NCBI GenBank assembly: GCA_004794655.1
Contig: SMMW01000614.1
Location: forward strand, 5,478,501-5,542,500
Direction: 5' to 3'
Source of the DNA: Marisa cornuarietis
Lineage: Eukaryota; Mollusca; Gastropoda; Architaenioglossa; Ampullariidae
DNA length: 64,000 nt
The translations under genes and the position numbers were made by a program. This document shows positions 24,347-36,162 of this stretch, one piece after another. A model generated the notes under the pieces. The model was not told where the DNA came from. It ran no database searches and worked only from the letters and a program-made list of their open reading frames with translations. Position 1 is the first letter of the stretch. Each line of letters opens with the position of its first letter.

Positions 24347-25288
24347 CGAGGTGTGGTAGAAAAGTAATGAGACTGATTTTTTATTTACCAAAGTTTTTAT
24401 TTTTTTCAAACAGCAATGTTATTCCCTTCAAAATAGTTCCTTTGGGCAGCTACACACCAATGGAGACTTTTCCACTTTTGGTAGCAGCGCTGGAAGTCTT
24501 CAACCGGTATGGTCTTCAGCATGTCCGTTACACTCTTTTACATTTTTTCTAAAGTCCCGAAATGACCTCCTTTGAGGACATTTTTCAGTTTAGGAAAAAG
24601 GAAAACGTCTCAGGGGCTGAGGTCAGGTGAATAGAAGGGTTGGGGAACCCCAGGAATGCCTTTTGAAGTCGAAAAATCCGTGAGGGAGAGGGCAGTGTGA
24701 TATGGGGCCTTGTCTTGATGGAGCATCCCTTTGTCTGCAATGTCTGGTCCCACGCGAATGACCCTTTTTCTGAGACGTTTCGCATGTGCAAATGTTCAGT
24801 CAAAATTTGATGAACGATAAATCTGTTCAAATTTAATTGTTCACTCAACATTCTTAATGTTAAACGACGGTCTGATCTCACAAGAGTGTTCACAATTTTC
24901 GATGTTTTCGTCGGTTTTCGAAGTTGAAGGCCTCCCTGAACGGTGTTCATCTTCAACGTGTTCTCCGCCTTTCAAAAATGATTTGTGCCAGCGAAAAACT
25001 TTAGCTCGGGATACAGAATGTTCCCCATAGGCCTGTTTTAATTTTTCAAACGTCCCACTTGCCGATTCTCCAAGCTTAACACAAAATGTAATGGCACAAC
25101 GTGGCTCCGAATGGCGCTGGTCCAGTTTGCGTGATGCACAACCACAACACAACGTCACTAATAGCAGTAAAAACAATCACGTAGTTAACGGAAGGAGTGT
25201 AAACTCACACTGAGCTATGGGAGCGGACTGATTCACCTCCAAGCGATCTAGTGTGTTGCTAGTCTCATTACTTTTCTACCACACCTCG
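24347..25288 (-). mobile_element. mariner DNA transposon, internally deleted
   Basis: This 942-bp element is bounded by inverted repeats of 28 bp that match at every position (24347-24374 and 25261-25288, outer end 'cgaggtgtggtagaaaag'). It is flanked by TA on both sides (24345-24346 and 25289-25290), the target expected for Tc1/mariner elements. A broken transposase reads on the minus strand. Full mariners are about 1.3 kb, so roughly a third is missing, from the middle of the transposase. Both ends are intact, so a related transposase could in principle still recognise it (inference). Confidence 0.95.
24406..25176 (-). pseudogene. mariner transposase pseudogene
   Basis: The minus strand encodes the mariner N-terminal helix-turn-helix region (segments such as 'ITFCVKLGESASGTFEKLKQ' and 'HRSGRPSTSKTDENIE'). 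A one-base frameshift near 24893-24899 moves the frame to 'NTLVRSDRRLTLRMLSEQLN'. The sequence then jumps, by internal deletion near 24730-24790, to the end of the catalytic core. There 'MLHQDKAPYHTA' carries the second Asp (codon 24712-24714) and 'DVFLFPKL' the third (24607-24609), exactly 34 residues apart as in DD34D mariners. The codon before the third Asp is a TGA stop, and the first catalytic Asp is lost. No active enzyme can be made. Confidence 0.92.
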
Positions 25289-25290
25289 TA

Positions 25291-27114
25291 TATATATATC
25301 GTGAGACACACAAACAACATGTTTTTTTACGATCGCATATAATTTCCATATAGTGAACTCGTAGATCCATATTAAAATAACACTCACACATACAGCAGGC
25401 TAGACGTTATCACTTACTAACTAAGCCTAATAAATAAGAACTGTGACTTAAATTTTCAACGAATAACTCTCATCGTTGGTCAGCAGTATGTCAGCAGTAT
25501 GAGCGAAAAGCTATTAAAAACATGATAATATTACGTTTGTATTCTTTATTGAACATTTAGGCCTAAGGAGTATAAAATATTTTGTCACAGGTTTTTAGAA
25601 GCTGCGAATAAGGTATCACTGTCGCATAAAACCACCATGAATAAACAGAAAAATGTGGACAGTTGTTCGATAACAAAGGTGGCAGGCACGCAACCTTGTC
25701 TGTGAGCCATCATGGCTGCTATGAGATCCTGTTTGCATTAACTTGTCGTCTGCAGCCCGGGGCTAATGGAGTTCGATCTGTGTTCAAATGCTTGCCCCCA
25801 ATAGACAGACACATGACAGTCGTCCGTGCTTCCTACACCCCTGGCTGCATGGTTTCTTTACCTTTGTCACTCCAATGAAGCACAAGAGGTTTCGTTGACG
25901 GTTTCCGGTATACCCTTTGACTCACTGAAACCGTACATCAGCGACAGAGTACTCATCAAGTATGAAGATTTGCAGTTTGTATGCTGTTCACCACGTGACA
26001 CACGATATCAGCCGATACATACAAGATTGTGTATAGCGTCAAGACACTAAACTGTAAACGGAGAAGAAAATTATTTTCTCCATCAATGCAAAAAAGGGAG
26101 CATTTGTTGAAGACTGTAAGAATTATCAGTATAATAATAAAAGAACAACGTATATGCATTTTTAGCACTCAGAAAAATAAATTTTGAGAAAAACATAGGC
26201 AGTGCAAGGCAATGACTTTGCGCCAGTGTGTGCACTTAACAGCGCTACCCCTTCCCCGCCAACTTTTTTTCACAATACCTTTTTCTTGCAAACTGGCTCC
26301 TTAGATGTTAAGCACTAATTCCTGAGCATGTACCCCAGATGCAAGGACTGTCACTCCCTTAAAAGACTCTCTGTTCGTCCGTTAGTCAGAACATATGCCA
26401 GTCTACATACTTGGTGTAATAATAATAATTCTAACCAGGTAACGACACGCTCGTAGTATTGTGACACTGGTGTCTTCATGCATGAATGAGTTTTTCCTGA
26501 CACTGAAAACAGGAGTGGTATTCACGGTTTGTGCCTCAGTGCACATGAATGGTGTCAAAATTAATTACTACCACCCCCCCCCCTTCGCAAGAAAAACAAA
26601 ATCAAAAACCAAAGCCAAAACAAAAGAAAGGTGCATACTCCTCATTGCGTAAGATGCGAGCACTAGCTTTGTTTTTGACAGTATTTTTTCTGATTATTTG
26701 CCTGTATCTTTGGTCTAGAAATATATTATATCTAGCTAGCTGTGTCTAACCGTGAAGATTACTGGAGACTGTGCCTCAGTGGCTTTGAACAGACACAGTC
26801 TGAGAAGCAAGGCCAGTAATTTTCTCTTGCTGCGCGGCAACACACAGACACACGTCCCATCGGACTGTGCTCTTCGCCGCAGGGAGTCAGACGGCGCGCA
26901 CAGTTCGACATATAGATGTTAACCGTGTCACTCCCGTAGCTGAAGGTCACACTGCCTCTCAGCTGAAGAACCCATTGATCTTACCCACTTGGTCTGAACG
27001 AAAAAAAGAAATAAAGCAAGATGGAGGGAGGAGGAACTAAAGTACAAAAAGTGCGTCACAAGCGTTTGTCAAAGGCACGAAACGGTCAAAGGGAGGCTCG
27101 GTGGCTGGAGGCTT
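25291..27114. other. stretch with no gene recognised
   Basis: A short (TA)n run directly follows the mariner. A C10-type homopolymer lies near 26574-26583. Open frames are short and without recognisable features. Confidence 0.45.
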
Positions 27115-27142
27115 GGGGGAAGGGGGGGTCGGGAACGTGGGG
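27115..27142 (+). other. G-quadruplex-type G-run cluster
   Basis: Four G runs of 5, 7, 3 and 4 bases (27115-27119, 27122-27128, 27131-27133, 27139-27142) are separated by loops of 2, 2 and 5 bases. This satisfies the usual G3+N1-7 pattern for intramolecular G-quadruplexes. Function is unknown. Confidence 0.7.
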
Positions 27143-27636
27143 CGAATGTCAGCGTCAAGACGGGAACACAAAACCGGGTAGAAGAGGAAGGCGGCCGGGG
27201 TACAAGACCGTTAAAAAAGAAATGCCACATGCACTTGCGATCAGGCTGAGGACATGTGTCAGGCAGGTGCACAGGTAGACAAACAGGTTGCTGTCTCTAG
27301 TTATAATACATACAGCAAGAGAAGCCGTTATTAGACTTGACTGTAATTAAACTGCAAAAATGGCTGCACATTTAAACGTAAAACGAATTCTTCTGTTTTC
27401 TCTGCAGTCAGGTTTTGACCAAACGTTGTTCTTGAGTATGTCGGACTAAAACACTTTTGCTGCTATTGTTGTAGACAGCAAACATATATTTCCATAATAA
27501 CTCTTGTCTTTCTAAGATCTATGCTTAATTATCTTATGTTTGACACTCTGATTACTTCGATTGTTCTTGAAGCTCACTTGTTTATGTTATTTACCAGACT
27601 GTGCACCTCCCATAACTTCAAGACACACTGCTGACC
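27143..27636. other. stretch with no gene recognised
   Basis: An acceptor-like pyrimidine tract ending in 'ctgcag' lies near 27390-27405, but no supportable exon follows it. Confidence 0.4.
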
Positions 27637-27765
27637 ATCACAATGCCAAGACAGAACATTACTGCCAACTTTGAGAATCCTGAGACAGAAACGTACTGTC
27701 GATCTTGACATTGATGACAAAAATATGTACTGCCGCCTTTGACAATGCTAAGACAACGCGAAATT
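27637..27765 (+). repeat. degenerate tandem repeat, about 45 bp period
   Basis: Three diverged units share 'acaatgc.aagacag' and 'tactgcc..ctttgac' words, starting at about 27640, 27680 and 27735. The divergence suggests an old array. Confidence 0.45.
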
Positions 27766-30605
27766 CTAAAGTGCAGTCGACATTATTTCGAGTATAATCT
27801 GTGATTGTTGTGAGAGGTTTTGAACTTTGACATTGCAGAGTTTGAGATCTGCTCTTCACTAAAAGGTCACCAGACTTGTTTTTGAAATGACAGTTTTAGC
27901 TTAGTTGAAGACACATTTATTGTAATGGATACAATTGCTTTTGTCAAGGGCACAGCCAGTGGATGAAACATGTTATTTTGGGGAATCCCTGGACATCAAA
28001 GGAAAAAGGTTATAAAAATGTCTTATACTGAGGTCAGACCAGTCAGCTAGTGGAAAAAAGCTGGTAAACATTTAAAGAAAATAGGATTGCGCAGGTACTG
28101 TATACATAAAGCTTACCTCCCAGTGGACTTCTCTTTCAAACACACACACACACACACACCGTGCACCGCTTTGTAAATCTCCAGCAGTATCTTTCCTCTG
28201 CTTTCATCTCCGTGTTCACCCATCCCACCTAGTTAAAACGGAATACGTGTGATGTTGAAAGGTCACTTTCCAGCCCTACTTACCCCTACCTCATTCTTAG
28301 ATGTCTATATCTTTTACCCAGTGACAATGCAGCGGGTAGGAACAGCATGGAGACAAGCTGTTTTTTCTGTTCTCTTCACAGTAAAGTATGGCGTAGTTGT
28401 CCTTAGACTTGACAATCTCTCGTTAAGTAGCCGGAGGGTAACCCGATGGCAATGTTTGCTCAAGGATGGTGGTGCTTGTTCGGTATTATTTTTACTTCAG
28501 GAAGACTCATGGGCACCACATTCTCATGGCAACATTACTTCAAGGAGATCCGGATTTACATTGGATTCAAGCCTTGGTCAGATCTTCACGAAGAACCAAG
28601 AGAACACTGTCTACCCATTCATTCATGAAGTGCGAAGGTCTTAAATCAGAAGAAACGAATCACAACATCTCTTTGTTCAAAAGCTATAAATGCCGCAGGA
28701 CTCAATCGCTCCTTTGTCCCTACGATAAAATCACCAGTTTATTGTGGAATAACAATATAAAAGAGACGCCAAGGACAGATTATTGTGAGCTGTCTTTTCT
28801 CATGAAAGAAAATAAGTCTCCACACACATGCCCCACTGATTCACAGATAAGCCAGTCAAACCAGCGAACAGACGCACATTAGAGGGAAAAAAGAAATAAT
28901 ATGTTGAAAGCCAAGTAAGAATTAAAAAAATGAAACTAAGAAGAAAGAAATAAAACTCCTGACCAGCATATAAATGTTATTGTCAGGTCAACGAAAGGAC
29001 AATGAATTTTATGTTACACTTCCAGTTCAACATCACTCCAGACCCAAGGCACTTTATTTACTCTAGATCTTTTCCCATCAATACCCCTATTACACCTGCT
29101 GTCTGAGTCATTTTTCCATAGCACATCATGTGACCTAGTCTAAAGATTTATGTTTCTCAGCATGCTAAGATCTTACACCGAGAATGTATGTGCTACATCA
29201 AACTGAAAGCTTCCTGACAAATTTAAGGGTGAGATTCAATGACAGACGACGAGATGTTCTGGAATATTGCAAACCATTTGGACTCCAGAGTTAATGTCTC
29301 CCTACCCCCGAGACAGAGAATGCGAAAACGATTCTCTCTCAGTTCAAATGCAAAAAAAAAAAAATGAGATTTTTAGTTCGAGTGTTCCAACGCCAAAACG
29401 AAGCTACAAAAATAGAAACTATTACACAAATTTGTCGTTTTGGTATCCTTGAGCAGGAGATTAAAAATGATTTAGTTCTTACCCGCGGTTTGAGGAAATA
29501 GAGGTTATGTTCTTGCCCAGACGGCGGCTTTTGCCCGGCGCTATGAGATAAACATCTCTGAAGAAGGTAATTTATTTCCTGGATGATCTAACACCTCAGA
29601 GTCAGGAAAATAGCGCCGTATTTGAGAAAGGGTTGCTATTGACACGCAGGTCAATGTCTCTCTACAAAAAAATATTTGCACCTTAACTAAGATTAACTTT
29701 CCAATGATGAATATTAGTACATGCTACCCGTGAGCTCCTCTGTTATAATAAACGTGTCTTTTACTACTGTTATTATCGTTATGTTCACAATGTTTTTTTT
29801 CTGCTGTTCATTCTTTTCCTGTCCCTATAACAATCTTACAAATTCTTCGAAACCTGCGGAGCTTTTCTTACTGAGCATGTTACTTAGTTACTACATGTTG
29901 TAGTTTCCTTGCTCCGTTCACTAATCTACTTCTAGATATAAAATATTCTTACAGCTGTCATTGGTACTTTGGCCACTGTTGTTGCACCTAGCACGACTAG
30001 CATTACAAGTCCTCGTGGTTATACAAGTACATCTAGTAGTTCCTCAAGTTCATCATACACACAGCTTGATTTTTAGACTATCTCTGTTACCTGTATGCGC
30101 TTTCATGCAGATCGAACGCTAGCTCCTAATGTTTTTAAAGCCAGCGATACTTCAAATATAACTACGAATTCTTAAGATGTGCAGTCCTAGTGCTTTTATT
30201 AACACTGGTACGTCTGACGTTGTTGTCGCATCTTCTGTTGTGTCCTAAGTCTTACATATTCTGCAGCTACCACCATTACATCTTCCGCAGCTATCACTCT
30301 GTCTTGTGCATCTACAGCTTCCAGACAAAGAGACACACGAAGTAGGTGTCCTGCAAAGCCGCTCGAGTAATAGGAGGTCGATGATTGCACCATAAAGACA
30401 AGAATATCCAGAAGGTAAAATCAATAATGCACGCAAGTCTTCACGGCACAACCTCACAACACTCACAAAGTGGAAACAAAGCGACTCACCTTTTACGGTT
30501 ATTCATGGTTTTCATGATTAGTTGATCCAGTTCATTATGCTCTTGCTTCCGTAGTGGTGTGCGTTTTCCTACGATGGCCCCAGTATCTGAATCCCAGCCG
30601 AAAAA
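27766..30605. other. stretch with no gene recognised
   Basis: A (CA)n run lies at about 28139-28160 and an A13-type run near 29351. Three overlapping plus-strand frames of 60-138 codons near 28249-28882 were inspected. No domain, signal peptide or splice pattern stands out. Confidence 0.45.
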
Positions 30606-30905
30606 GACGTACAGATCACGTAATCCTTGTACTCTAAATTCCACGTTACTCAGCGGTCAGCTAGGTCATTTCACGGGTCGTACAGATAGCTTAGCTTTCG
30701 TCCTCAGGCTCCACGTTATTCCACGGTCTGTAAGGTCATCACGTAAAACGACGTACGGATCGCGTAGTCTTTGCCCTCTAGGCTTCGCGTTACTCCACCG
30801 TCTGGTAGGGAACTTCACGTGTTCAAAACAAAAAGATCGTGTAACCCTTGTCCACTCGGCTTCAGGTTATTCCGCCGACTGCTACGACGTGAGTCACGTA
30901 ATCAG
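30606..30905 (+). repeat. tandem repeat of about 75 bp, four units
   Basis: Units begin near 30606, 30679, 30750 and 30831. Each has, in order, 'gacgtacagatcacgtaatc'-like, 'cctct.ggcttcacgttatt'-like and 'ccacggtctg.taggtcat'-like blocks ending in 'cacgt'. Lengths vary from about 69 to 81 bases and the units are clearly diverged. The array contributes to a 148-codon plus-strand frame (30559-31005), but unit length is not a constant multiple of three and the peptide is not periodic. I read that frame as chance. Confidence 0.75.
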
Positions 30906-32400
30906 GACAGATGAGCGACGTATCGTCGACTTTTGCGCGTGGCACCATCGACACAGCTCAACGCCTCTCGCATTTTCTCTTGCACCGCTCGCTCGGTCAG
31001 GATGATCAATAAAGCCCCGAGTCAAACACGCAGGCGTGCAACAACCTCGAGCCCTTTCTTGCTCAACTGAAGCAAGGAACTAGCAAACCCTCGGGTGACA
31101 TCTACAGCAACACGACGACTTGCATACAGCCAGCTGTTTGACAGCTTCGGTTACCGACTGCCCTTTGCGATGGCTGCCGATAGATTATCAGTCCATTGCA
31201 CGCTATCGCTACAACTAGTGGGGTTGGGTGGCATTAAACAGCTGTCCAGTGAACCACCGAAAAGCAGCCTGTCGTACGTCTTGAGTTAACGTTGACCTCG
31301 AAAAGCTTTCTTTAAAAAAATAAATCAAAGCCTCTTCAGTGAAATTTCCGTGTGATATTACCACCAAATGGAAAACTCGATGAAAAGATTGATCAGAAAT
31401 TAGAAAATGGTTCGTGTGACGGACTCGTGGTGTAGAACTCTAAACAAACAGTTACCTTTAAAGTGTGGAGCACAGCTTATCTGTGACCCAAACACTGTGC
31501 AGACGAAAGTTTAACAAAAATCAAAACAATTTGATGGTGAATGTTCCTGGCTACAGCACCGTTCGGTCAAAGCAGACGACACCGGGAGATCACTCTCGTC
31601 TTCCTTCGCTGCGGAGACATTTAGCGAAAGACAGCAAATATCGTAGCAGACGAAAAAGGAGGAAAAGCAAGCAGCTGCACACCGTAGACTAGCACTTGCA
31701 GTACTGACAGCATTGAAGCAGCAGTATCTTTGCTGCGCTGCCCTCGAAAAGGTAGCTGGCTGCGTTAACTGCAGTTAAATGCGCAGCAGACACAGTGAGG
31801 TTTTGAGGCGGTTGCGTGCTCGGCCCGAGAAGCTAGACGGTCGTCTGCTACCGAAGGGGAGGTCAGGCTCGCACGCGGTTCAGAACACACACACACACAC
31901 ACACAGCCCAGACTACATTCATTCACATTAATTTGCACGGGTAGTGCTCTCGGGATTAAATCGGGTCGATCGAAAGCTGCATATTAATGTACAGGTTCAA
32001 TAATAATAATTAACGATAATTTATGTCGAGTAACACGTTTAAGTTCTACGAGGATTAGATAGTCGGGCAGCAAAATCGACGATTCGTGTGTTTTAACAAA
32101 TTAAAATAACAACGATGGTAATATTAACTAGTAAAACTAGTGACAATAAACTTGAAAAATGCTAGCCCGTTCCCATGGGAAAAATCAGACAAAGTTTGTG
32201 TGTTAAAAATTCGTTTTACAAAAATAAAAATATATACAGGGAAATATTTCTTCAGGTTTTGTTGTAAATGTTTTTGGCAGAAAGTAATATTTACAGTCAG
32301 ATACGTTTGATCATCCCGAGGTGCAACTAGGTCCAAAAAGCCTGATACCTTGTTACCTCAAAAGCTCACTTTCCCATCCCTTGACTTATATCCTCCACAG
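30906..32400. other. stretch with no gene recognised
   Basis: An AATAAA lies near 31008, a (CA)9-type run near 31886-31904, and AT-rich sequence after 31980. No gene is supported. Confidence 0.45.
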
Positions 32401-32740
32401 AGTCAATCAAGCATGACCTGTTCTTTTGTCAAAAACTGTTATAAGCGTTATGGAGGCAGATTTTGTCCAGTAGCCAACCCAAAAGATGTGGCTATTCTTC
32501 CCAGGGTGCCTAAACTACAGTGCATTTCAGGACGTATACCATAAAATTGTAATGTTCTGGATGTGAAGGCAGGACAGGCTTGTGAAAAATGACGAAAATA
32601 ATATTTTTTGGATATTTTGAGATAATGGTATGTTATGATATTCGACATGTCCTCTATCCACACCTGCCAAGTGATTTTTGATAACACGATTGTAAAAATA
32701 CATGTATGTATTGTCTGTCAATAAAGACAGTGATTAATGT
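32401..32740 (+). other. possible 3' terminal exon of an unidentified gene
   Basis: An acceptor-like 'tatatcctccacag' ends at 32400. From 32401 a frame is open to the TAA at 32542-32544 and encodes about 47 residues with five cysteines and several basic residues ('CSFVKNCYKRYGGRFCP' near its start). About 180 bases of AT-rich, 3'-UTR-like sequence follow, with AATAAA at 32720-32725. No family is recognised and no function is proposed. The same frame has an upstream in-frame ATG at 32350, so the acceptor is not the only possible start. Confidence 0.25.
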
Positions 32741-32939
32741 CATGCTTGTGCTTGTTTAACTCAGAACTATGAAAAATAGAACTTTGGTTGGACATAGCAC
32801 AACTGACGGCTTATTGAAGGTGACTTATATGTAGACAACCGTAGTGCTAGCATGCATTGCGTTGTCAAGAGTTCTTCCAAGTGAGCAGTGTTGCACTCAG
32901 CTCTGAACATGCGCAGCTGTTGTTATGTTTGCAGGTTGA

Positions 32940-32968
32940 GGGGTGGTGGTGGGGGTTGGGGGAGAGGG
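32940..32968 (+). other. G-quadruplex-type G-run cluster
   Basis: G runs of 4, 5, 5 and 3 bases (32940-32943, 32951-32955, 32958-32962, 32966-32968) are separated by loops of 7, 2 and 3 bases, within the G3+N1-7 rule. It lies in a locally GC-rich patch (32930-33010) between AT-rich regions. Confidence 0.7.
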
Positions 32969-33221
32969 CGAGCCAGAAAGCCTCGTACACGCAGCACGCG
33001 GGGGATCCACAGCATCATAACACTGCACGTGCTGCAAGTGCTTAATTGTTTGTGGAAGTGCATCGTGCCTGGTGTGGCACTTTTGTGGGCAGCTGGTAAA
33101 AGGAAGGAGGGGGTCTTTGACAGGAGTGGCGGTGACAAAGACAAGTCAAAGTGACGGTGACAGAGAATCGAAAAAGTGGTAGTAGAGAGAGGACTGGCTT
33201 AAGATAATGTCTCTCTCCCTC

Positions 33222-33224
<3 letters not shown>

Positions 33225-33280
<56 letters not shown>
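33225..33280 (+). repeat. (CA)28 microsatellite
   Basis: A pure CA array preceded by a CT-rich run. It lies about 100 bp upstream of the recognisable start of LINE-A. Confidence 0.96.
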
Positions 33281-33282
<2 letters not shown>

Positions 33283-33375
33283 CAGGCACTCAGTCAAATA
33301 AAAAACAAAGAAACACTACCGGCACACAAATACAAACACTTTCTCTCACACACTAAACGCACTAATATAGATAGG

Positions 33376-34013
33376 AATGACTATAAGCAAAATTCGATAT
33401 AGAATGTACCCAAGAGAAAAGAACTATAAGAAAACTGGCCGGTTTTCAAAATGGGTGGAATCAAATAACATTGTGAAAGAGAACCAAGCAGTTTTAGGAA
33501 AGACCGTTCCACGGTTGATCATATTTGTGCATTATATGCTTTCATTCAGACACAATTTTCCATGAATCGTACATTTTATGTTGCATTAACTTTGAAAAAG
33601 CATTCGGTTCTGTCTCTCGAAAATATTTGGCCAATCTTTTTCAAACACGGTATACATGAAGCAGTTCATAAATGCAAACAAAATATGTGCACATCGGTTG
33701 AAGCCCTTGTCAGATGTGGAGGCTACTCCACGGATTATATTATTGTACTAAAGGCATCAAACAAGGAGATGTTTGTAACCCTGCACTATTTACGCTTTTT
33801 ATTAATGAACTAGCGTTAGCAATTATGAAAAATGTAAATCATGGGGCAACTTTTCCCCATGATTTCATGAAAATATTAATCCTTTTATTTACAGACGAGA
33901 TTGTATTGATGCCAGAAATTGTAATAGGACGACAGAAGAAACTAAATATATTGCATTACGCATCAGTGACTCTTAGTTTAAATAAGAGTAATGTTGTTTT
34001 TAGAAAAGGGTGA
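33376..34013 (+). pseudogene. LINE-A reverse transcriptase pseudogene
   Basis: The fragment contains 'ENQAVLGKTVPRLIIFVHYM' (the region before RT motif A), a decayed motif A near 33590-33640, 'GIKQGDVCNPALFTLFINEL' from 33753 (RT motif B type) and 'LLFTDEIVLM' near 33890. The last replaces the catalytic [FY]ADD box: Ala-Asp-Asp has become Thr-Asp-Glu. 'HYASVTLSLNKSNVVFRK' follows, as expected after the YADD box. At least three reading frames are needed to follow the domain. Confidence 0.88.
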
Positions 34014-34745
34014 TTCTTAGCAATGAGTGAAATTAAGTATACAAATAAATATGGTTAATAGACAAAAGTATTTAGGCCTGAGACACTGGATAAAAATTAA
34101 AAGAAATCGACCTACGTAGACTTCCATCGAGTGCCTACAAAATGGTAGAACGACTGGACAATAACGAAAAGCAATACTGGGTATCTGAGATTAGGCTTAT
34201 TCTTTTTAGATAGTTTTTAACATGTCTGGGTAAATTGAGGGGGGAAGTAGTTTTATTAAATGTTTTAAGCAAAGGATTATTGATTGTCATTGGCAAAAAT
34301 GGATTTATATCACCAATAGCATTGACAGATTCAGTTTTTATTAGTCACTTAAGTCTGCACCCCACAGGGAGATGTATTTCAATTGCACTGTTGTGACTTC
34401 GATTTGGAATTTCAGATATTAACACGTGCGTTAAGATATTCTGGCAATGATATAAGTAAGACGTGCCCTATGTGTCATTTGGATGAAGAGGTTGAATATC
34501 ATTTTTATATTCTGTCCATGTCTGATACTTCTACGAAAAACTTTCATTACAAATTAGATGTAGTAACTTTAAACTACTGATGCTGATGTCAACAAAATGA
34601 GATAATACTATTTAACCTTGTTAGCGACAAAGAAATATAATCTATGCTAAAAGATATTCTTCATCTTTTGTATATTATATATTTTCCCTGTGATATGTCT
34701 ATTCTTATCTTTTTGAATGGGCCTAAAGACCCAATAAAATAAACT
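33376..34745 (+). mobile_element. degraded non-LTR retrotransposon (LINE-A), 5' truncated
   Basis: LINEs copy themselves by target-primed reverse transcription. Here the plus strand carries, across several frames, an ordered set of LINE remnants. First comes a reverse transcriptase domain (33376-34013). A diverged C-terminal segment with a Cys-His motif, 'CPMCHLDEEVEYHFY', follows at about 34463-34510. A short tail containing 'gggcctaaagacccaataaa' ends near 34740. The order and the motifs match APE-type LINE ORF2 proteins. The 5' part, including any endonuclease domain, is missing, as is typical of 5'-truncated copies. Many stops and frameshifts show an old, inactive insertion. Clade not assigned. 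Confidence 0.85.
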
Positions 34746-35870
34746 ATTCGTTTTCGTATACACGCACTTATTACATATATATATATATATATATATCTCT
34801 GATGCACGCACGCACGCACGCTAGCAGGAAAAAAACCTCCTTGTTCTCGTGTGTAAGTCCTTGACCCATCGTCCTCTTATCCGCTCATATCCTCTTTATT
34901 TCTCTCTTATCCTCTCTTATCAGCGTCCTCATTATCGTCATGATCATTAGCAACAGTTCATAAAATATCGTGCTACAGTCATCAAGATAACAACTCAAAT
35001 CAAGAGAGCCGGAAATCTCTACTGTCTGATTTCTTTCGCCAGTTGCGCGTGGCACGGCTTCTGGACTGTTTCCCCCACCCCACTCTCTTTTTCCCCTCTT
35101 TGCATGCGAGTTGAAGCAAAGAAAATCGGAACAGGGTGCAGAAACTTGGTCTTAGTGAGGGAGAGTGCACAGAATTTCTACGCAACTTCTAGAAGTGCAA
35201 AGAGTTGATGCTAGCCTAGTATATAATATTGCTGTAAAGTTTATATCCCGAGGACACGCTATTGCCAAATGGAGACTAAAGTTTATATCCGGAGGCCGTA
35301 TTACTGCCACAGGGATGCTAGCAGCTATTTATTGTGTCGTGAATGTGGAATGAATATAGAAGAGAATCATTTCACTAATGGAAACGCTGGTTTACTCACG
35401 AATACTGCAGGGAATATTCATTCCTCTTCGTGAAGGCATAGGCTTTTTCGTTGAGAAAGTTTCTGCGGGTGGGTTAACAGACCTACCTGTCCGCGGTCCG
35501 CTCTTTGATCATATTTACCTGTAGGTGGCAAACTGAGCTCGTTTCCTGTCTATTATCTCTCTTCGTGCTTCCGTTATCTTTAGAACGTATTTTCCTTTCC
35601 TTTGCTTATGGTTCCTTGTCACCATCCACTACATCAGTTAAAAAGCAAAAGAGGGTCTCAACCCACAACAATGTCGGTAAGGGGTTAATAATGTTCTTCC
35701 CTGCTTCTAAGTACCATTAGTTGCAGTTACACAAAATAATTGGAGGGGAATGACGGAAAACTAACAAGGGAATAGTTAGGGTTAATACAGGCTCTGTAAG
35801 GCCCTCACATCAAGCAGTGAATTTTTTAGCATGTTTCTCTCTCTCTCTCTTTGCTTATTCTCTCACTAGA
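34746..35870. other. stretch with no gene recognised
   Basis: (TA)n at about 34768-34795 and (GCAC)n near 34804-34821 directly follow LINE-A. A short (CT)n run lies at about 35837-35851. No gene is supported. Confidence 0.45.
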
Positions 35871-36162
35871 TCTCAAAAGGCCCTTGGTCTCAAAAGTCTT
35901 TAAAGTTTTTCTCTCAAGTGATACTTTACTTTGATCACAAAGTCTTTAAGTTGACTCTCGGGATACTTTGGTCAGGAAGTCTGTAAGTTAGTTCTCAAGA
36001 GTTAATTTACTTTGGTCAGAAGGTCTTTAATTTGTCGCTCAAGGGTCACTTTACTTTGGTCAAAAAAGTCTTTGTCTTTCAAGGATTACTTTACCTTGGT
36101 CAGAAAGTGTTTCATTTGGTTCTCCAGGGTTACTTTAATTTTGGTCAGAAATGTCTGCAATG
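35871..36162 (+). repeat. minisatellite, about 43 bp period, seven units
   Basis: Seven units of 39-45 bases share the consensus order 'ctcaagggttactttacttt', 'ggtcagaaagtctttaagtt', 'ggtt'. The units start near 35871, 35910, 35955, 35994, 36038, 36079 and 36122. The length variation and substitutions indicate moderate age. Open frames over the array (36012-36475) are repeat translations. Confidence 0.85.

Noticed and set aside
28249..28882. Cluster of plus-strand frames up to 138 codons as a multi-frame gene
   Set aside because: The frames overlap each other with unrelated peptides, and no domain, start context or splice layout favours one of them.
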